From: Gammaproteobacteria bacterium
GTDB lineage: Bacteria > Pseudomonadota > Gammaproteobacteria > Eutrophobiales > Eutrophobiaceae
Assembly (NCBI GenBank): GCA_022826885.1
Contig: JAJDUB010000027.1
Span: 1-45,684 of the forward strand
Direction of reading: 5' to 3'
DNA: 45,684 nucleotides
The notes below the pieces were generated by a model. It ran no database searches and was not told the origin of the DNA. It worked only from the letters and a program-made list of their open reading frames with translations. A program made the translations under genes and the position numbers. Below are positions 45,473 to 45,684 of the stretch, piece by piece. The first letter of the stretch is position 1. Each line of letters starts with the position of its first letter.

Positions 45473-45684
45473 TCAACTCCGCATCCGTTGTCCCGCGGGA
45501 TCGATAAACACGGGGCCGGTTACTTCCGCGAGCACGTTTCTCCCTGCCGTTGAGATGGTGACCGTTTCGCCAAGCCGGCCCCTGCCGTTTTTCAACTGCG
45601 CCAGGGCGATGGCGTAACCGAGATTGGGACTGTATCCGCCCGCAGTAACATGACCGAGCATTTTTTTTGCCTCATCGGTTTCAT
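45473..45684 (-). CDS. soxA: Sarcosine oxidase alpha subunit (SoxA) / aminomethyltransferase, 3' end only
   Basis: Only the last 70 codons are in the window; the frame stays open to the edge and the start lies beyond 45684. The visible part, KKMLGHVTAGGYSPNLGYAIALAQLKNGRGRLGETVTI and then VLAEVTGPVFIDPAGQRMRS, is the C-terminal GcvT-like barrel of the folate-binding domain. soxG three bases downstream makes SoxA the likeliest identity, but a free-standing dimethylglycine or glycine-cleavage T-family protein would look alike here. Confidence 0.75.
   Translation of the reverse strand, partial: ETDEAKKMLGHVTAGGYSPNLGYAIALAQLKNGRGRLGETVTISTAGRNVLAEVTGPVFIDPAGQRMRS

Overview
The window is a chromosomal segment of a gammaproteobacterium. 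The evidence is the gene order gyrA-serC-pheA-hisC-tyrA-aroA-cmk-rpsA-ihfB-lapA, the csiV-mfd pair, and nrdR-ribD-nusB. The species cannot be read from the sequence. Base composition is moderately GC-rich, with AT-rich intergenic regions. No rRNA, tRNA, CRISPR array, transposase, integrase or phage gene is visible.

Layout. 1-3.4 kb (minus): glyA-nrdR-ribD-nusB. 3.5-4.4 kb (plus): a DUF815 AAA+ ATPase. 4.4-20.1 kb (minus): a long housekeeping run from gyrA to csiV covering DNA topology, serine and aromatic amino acid synthesis, CMP kinase, ribosomal protein S1, IHF-beta, LapA, Mfd and CsiV. 20.3-22.0 kb (minus): pyrC-rnt. 22.0-30.7 kb (plus): a Tas-like reductase, purB, purL, the periplasmic methionine sulfoxide repair pair msrP-msrQ, and an Smr-domain protein. 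30.7-37.4 kb: the five-enzyme histidine degradation set that uses the formylglutamate branch (hutH, hutU, hutI, hutF, hutG). 37.4-40.5 kb (minus): the hutC repressor preceded by a Rieske oxygenase, an AhpD-like protein and an HD-domain protein. 40.7-44.9 kb (plus): a TonB-dependent receptor, an alpha/beta hydrolase and a DoeB-like metallo-deacylase. 45.0-45.7 kb (minus): soxG and the 3' end of soxA (sarcosine oxidase).

Two themes stand out. First, small palindromic repeats of at least four sequence families are scattered through the housekeeping part, and most sit at the 3' ends of genes. In several cases they are translated: the last residues of CsiV, LapA, AroA and probably HutG are encoded by repeat sequence. 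PurL carries two in-frame copies of a GGGGACAGATTT-type palindrome as a 19-residue tandem insertion. Two direct copies of a larger element with terminal inverted repeats flank csiV-mfd.

Second, the right-hand third looks like an accessory catabolic locus. The HD-domain, AhpD-like and Rieske genes are collinear with hutC and hutF and may form one transcript. They are divergent from the TonB receptor operon across a region with a perfect 9-bp-arm palindrome. Sarcosine oxidase genes lie next to this. A reasonable but unproven reading is import, deacylation or hydrolysis, and oxidative demethylation of an N-methylated or N-acylated imidazole or histidine compound, feeding the Hut pathway. HutF lacks the usual N-terminal strands, and the AhpD-like protein has Ser in place of the second catalytic Cys.

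No gap between genes exceeds about 205 bases. Start sites were chosen by family length, ribosome binding site and neighbour overlap, as noted per gene.
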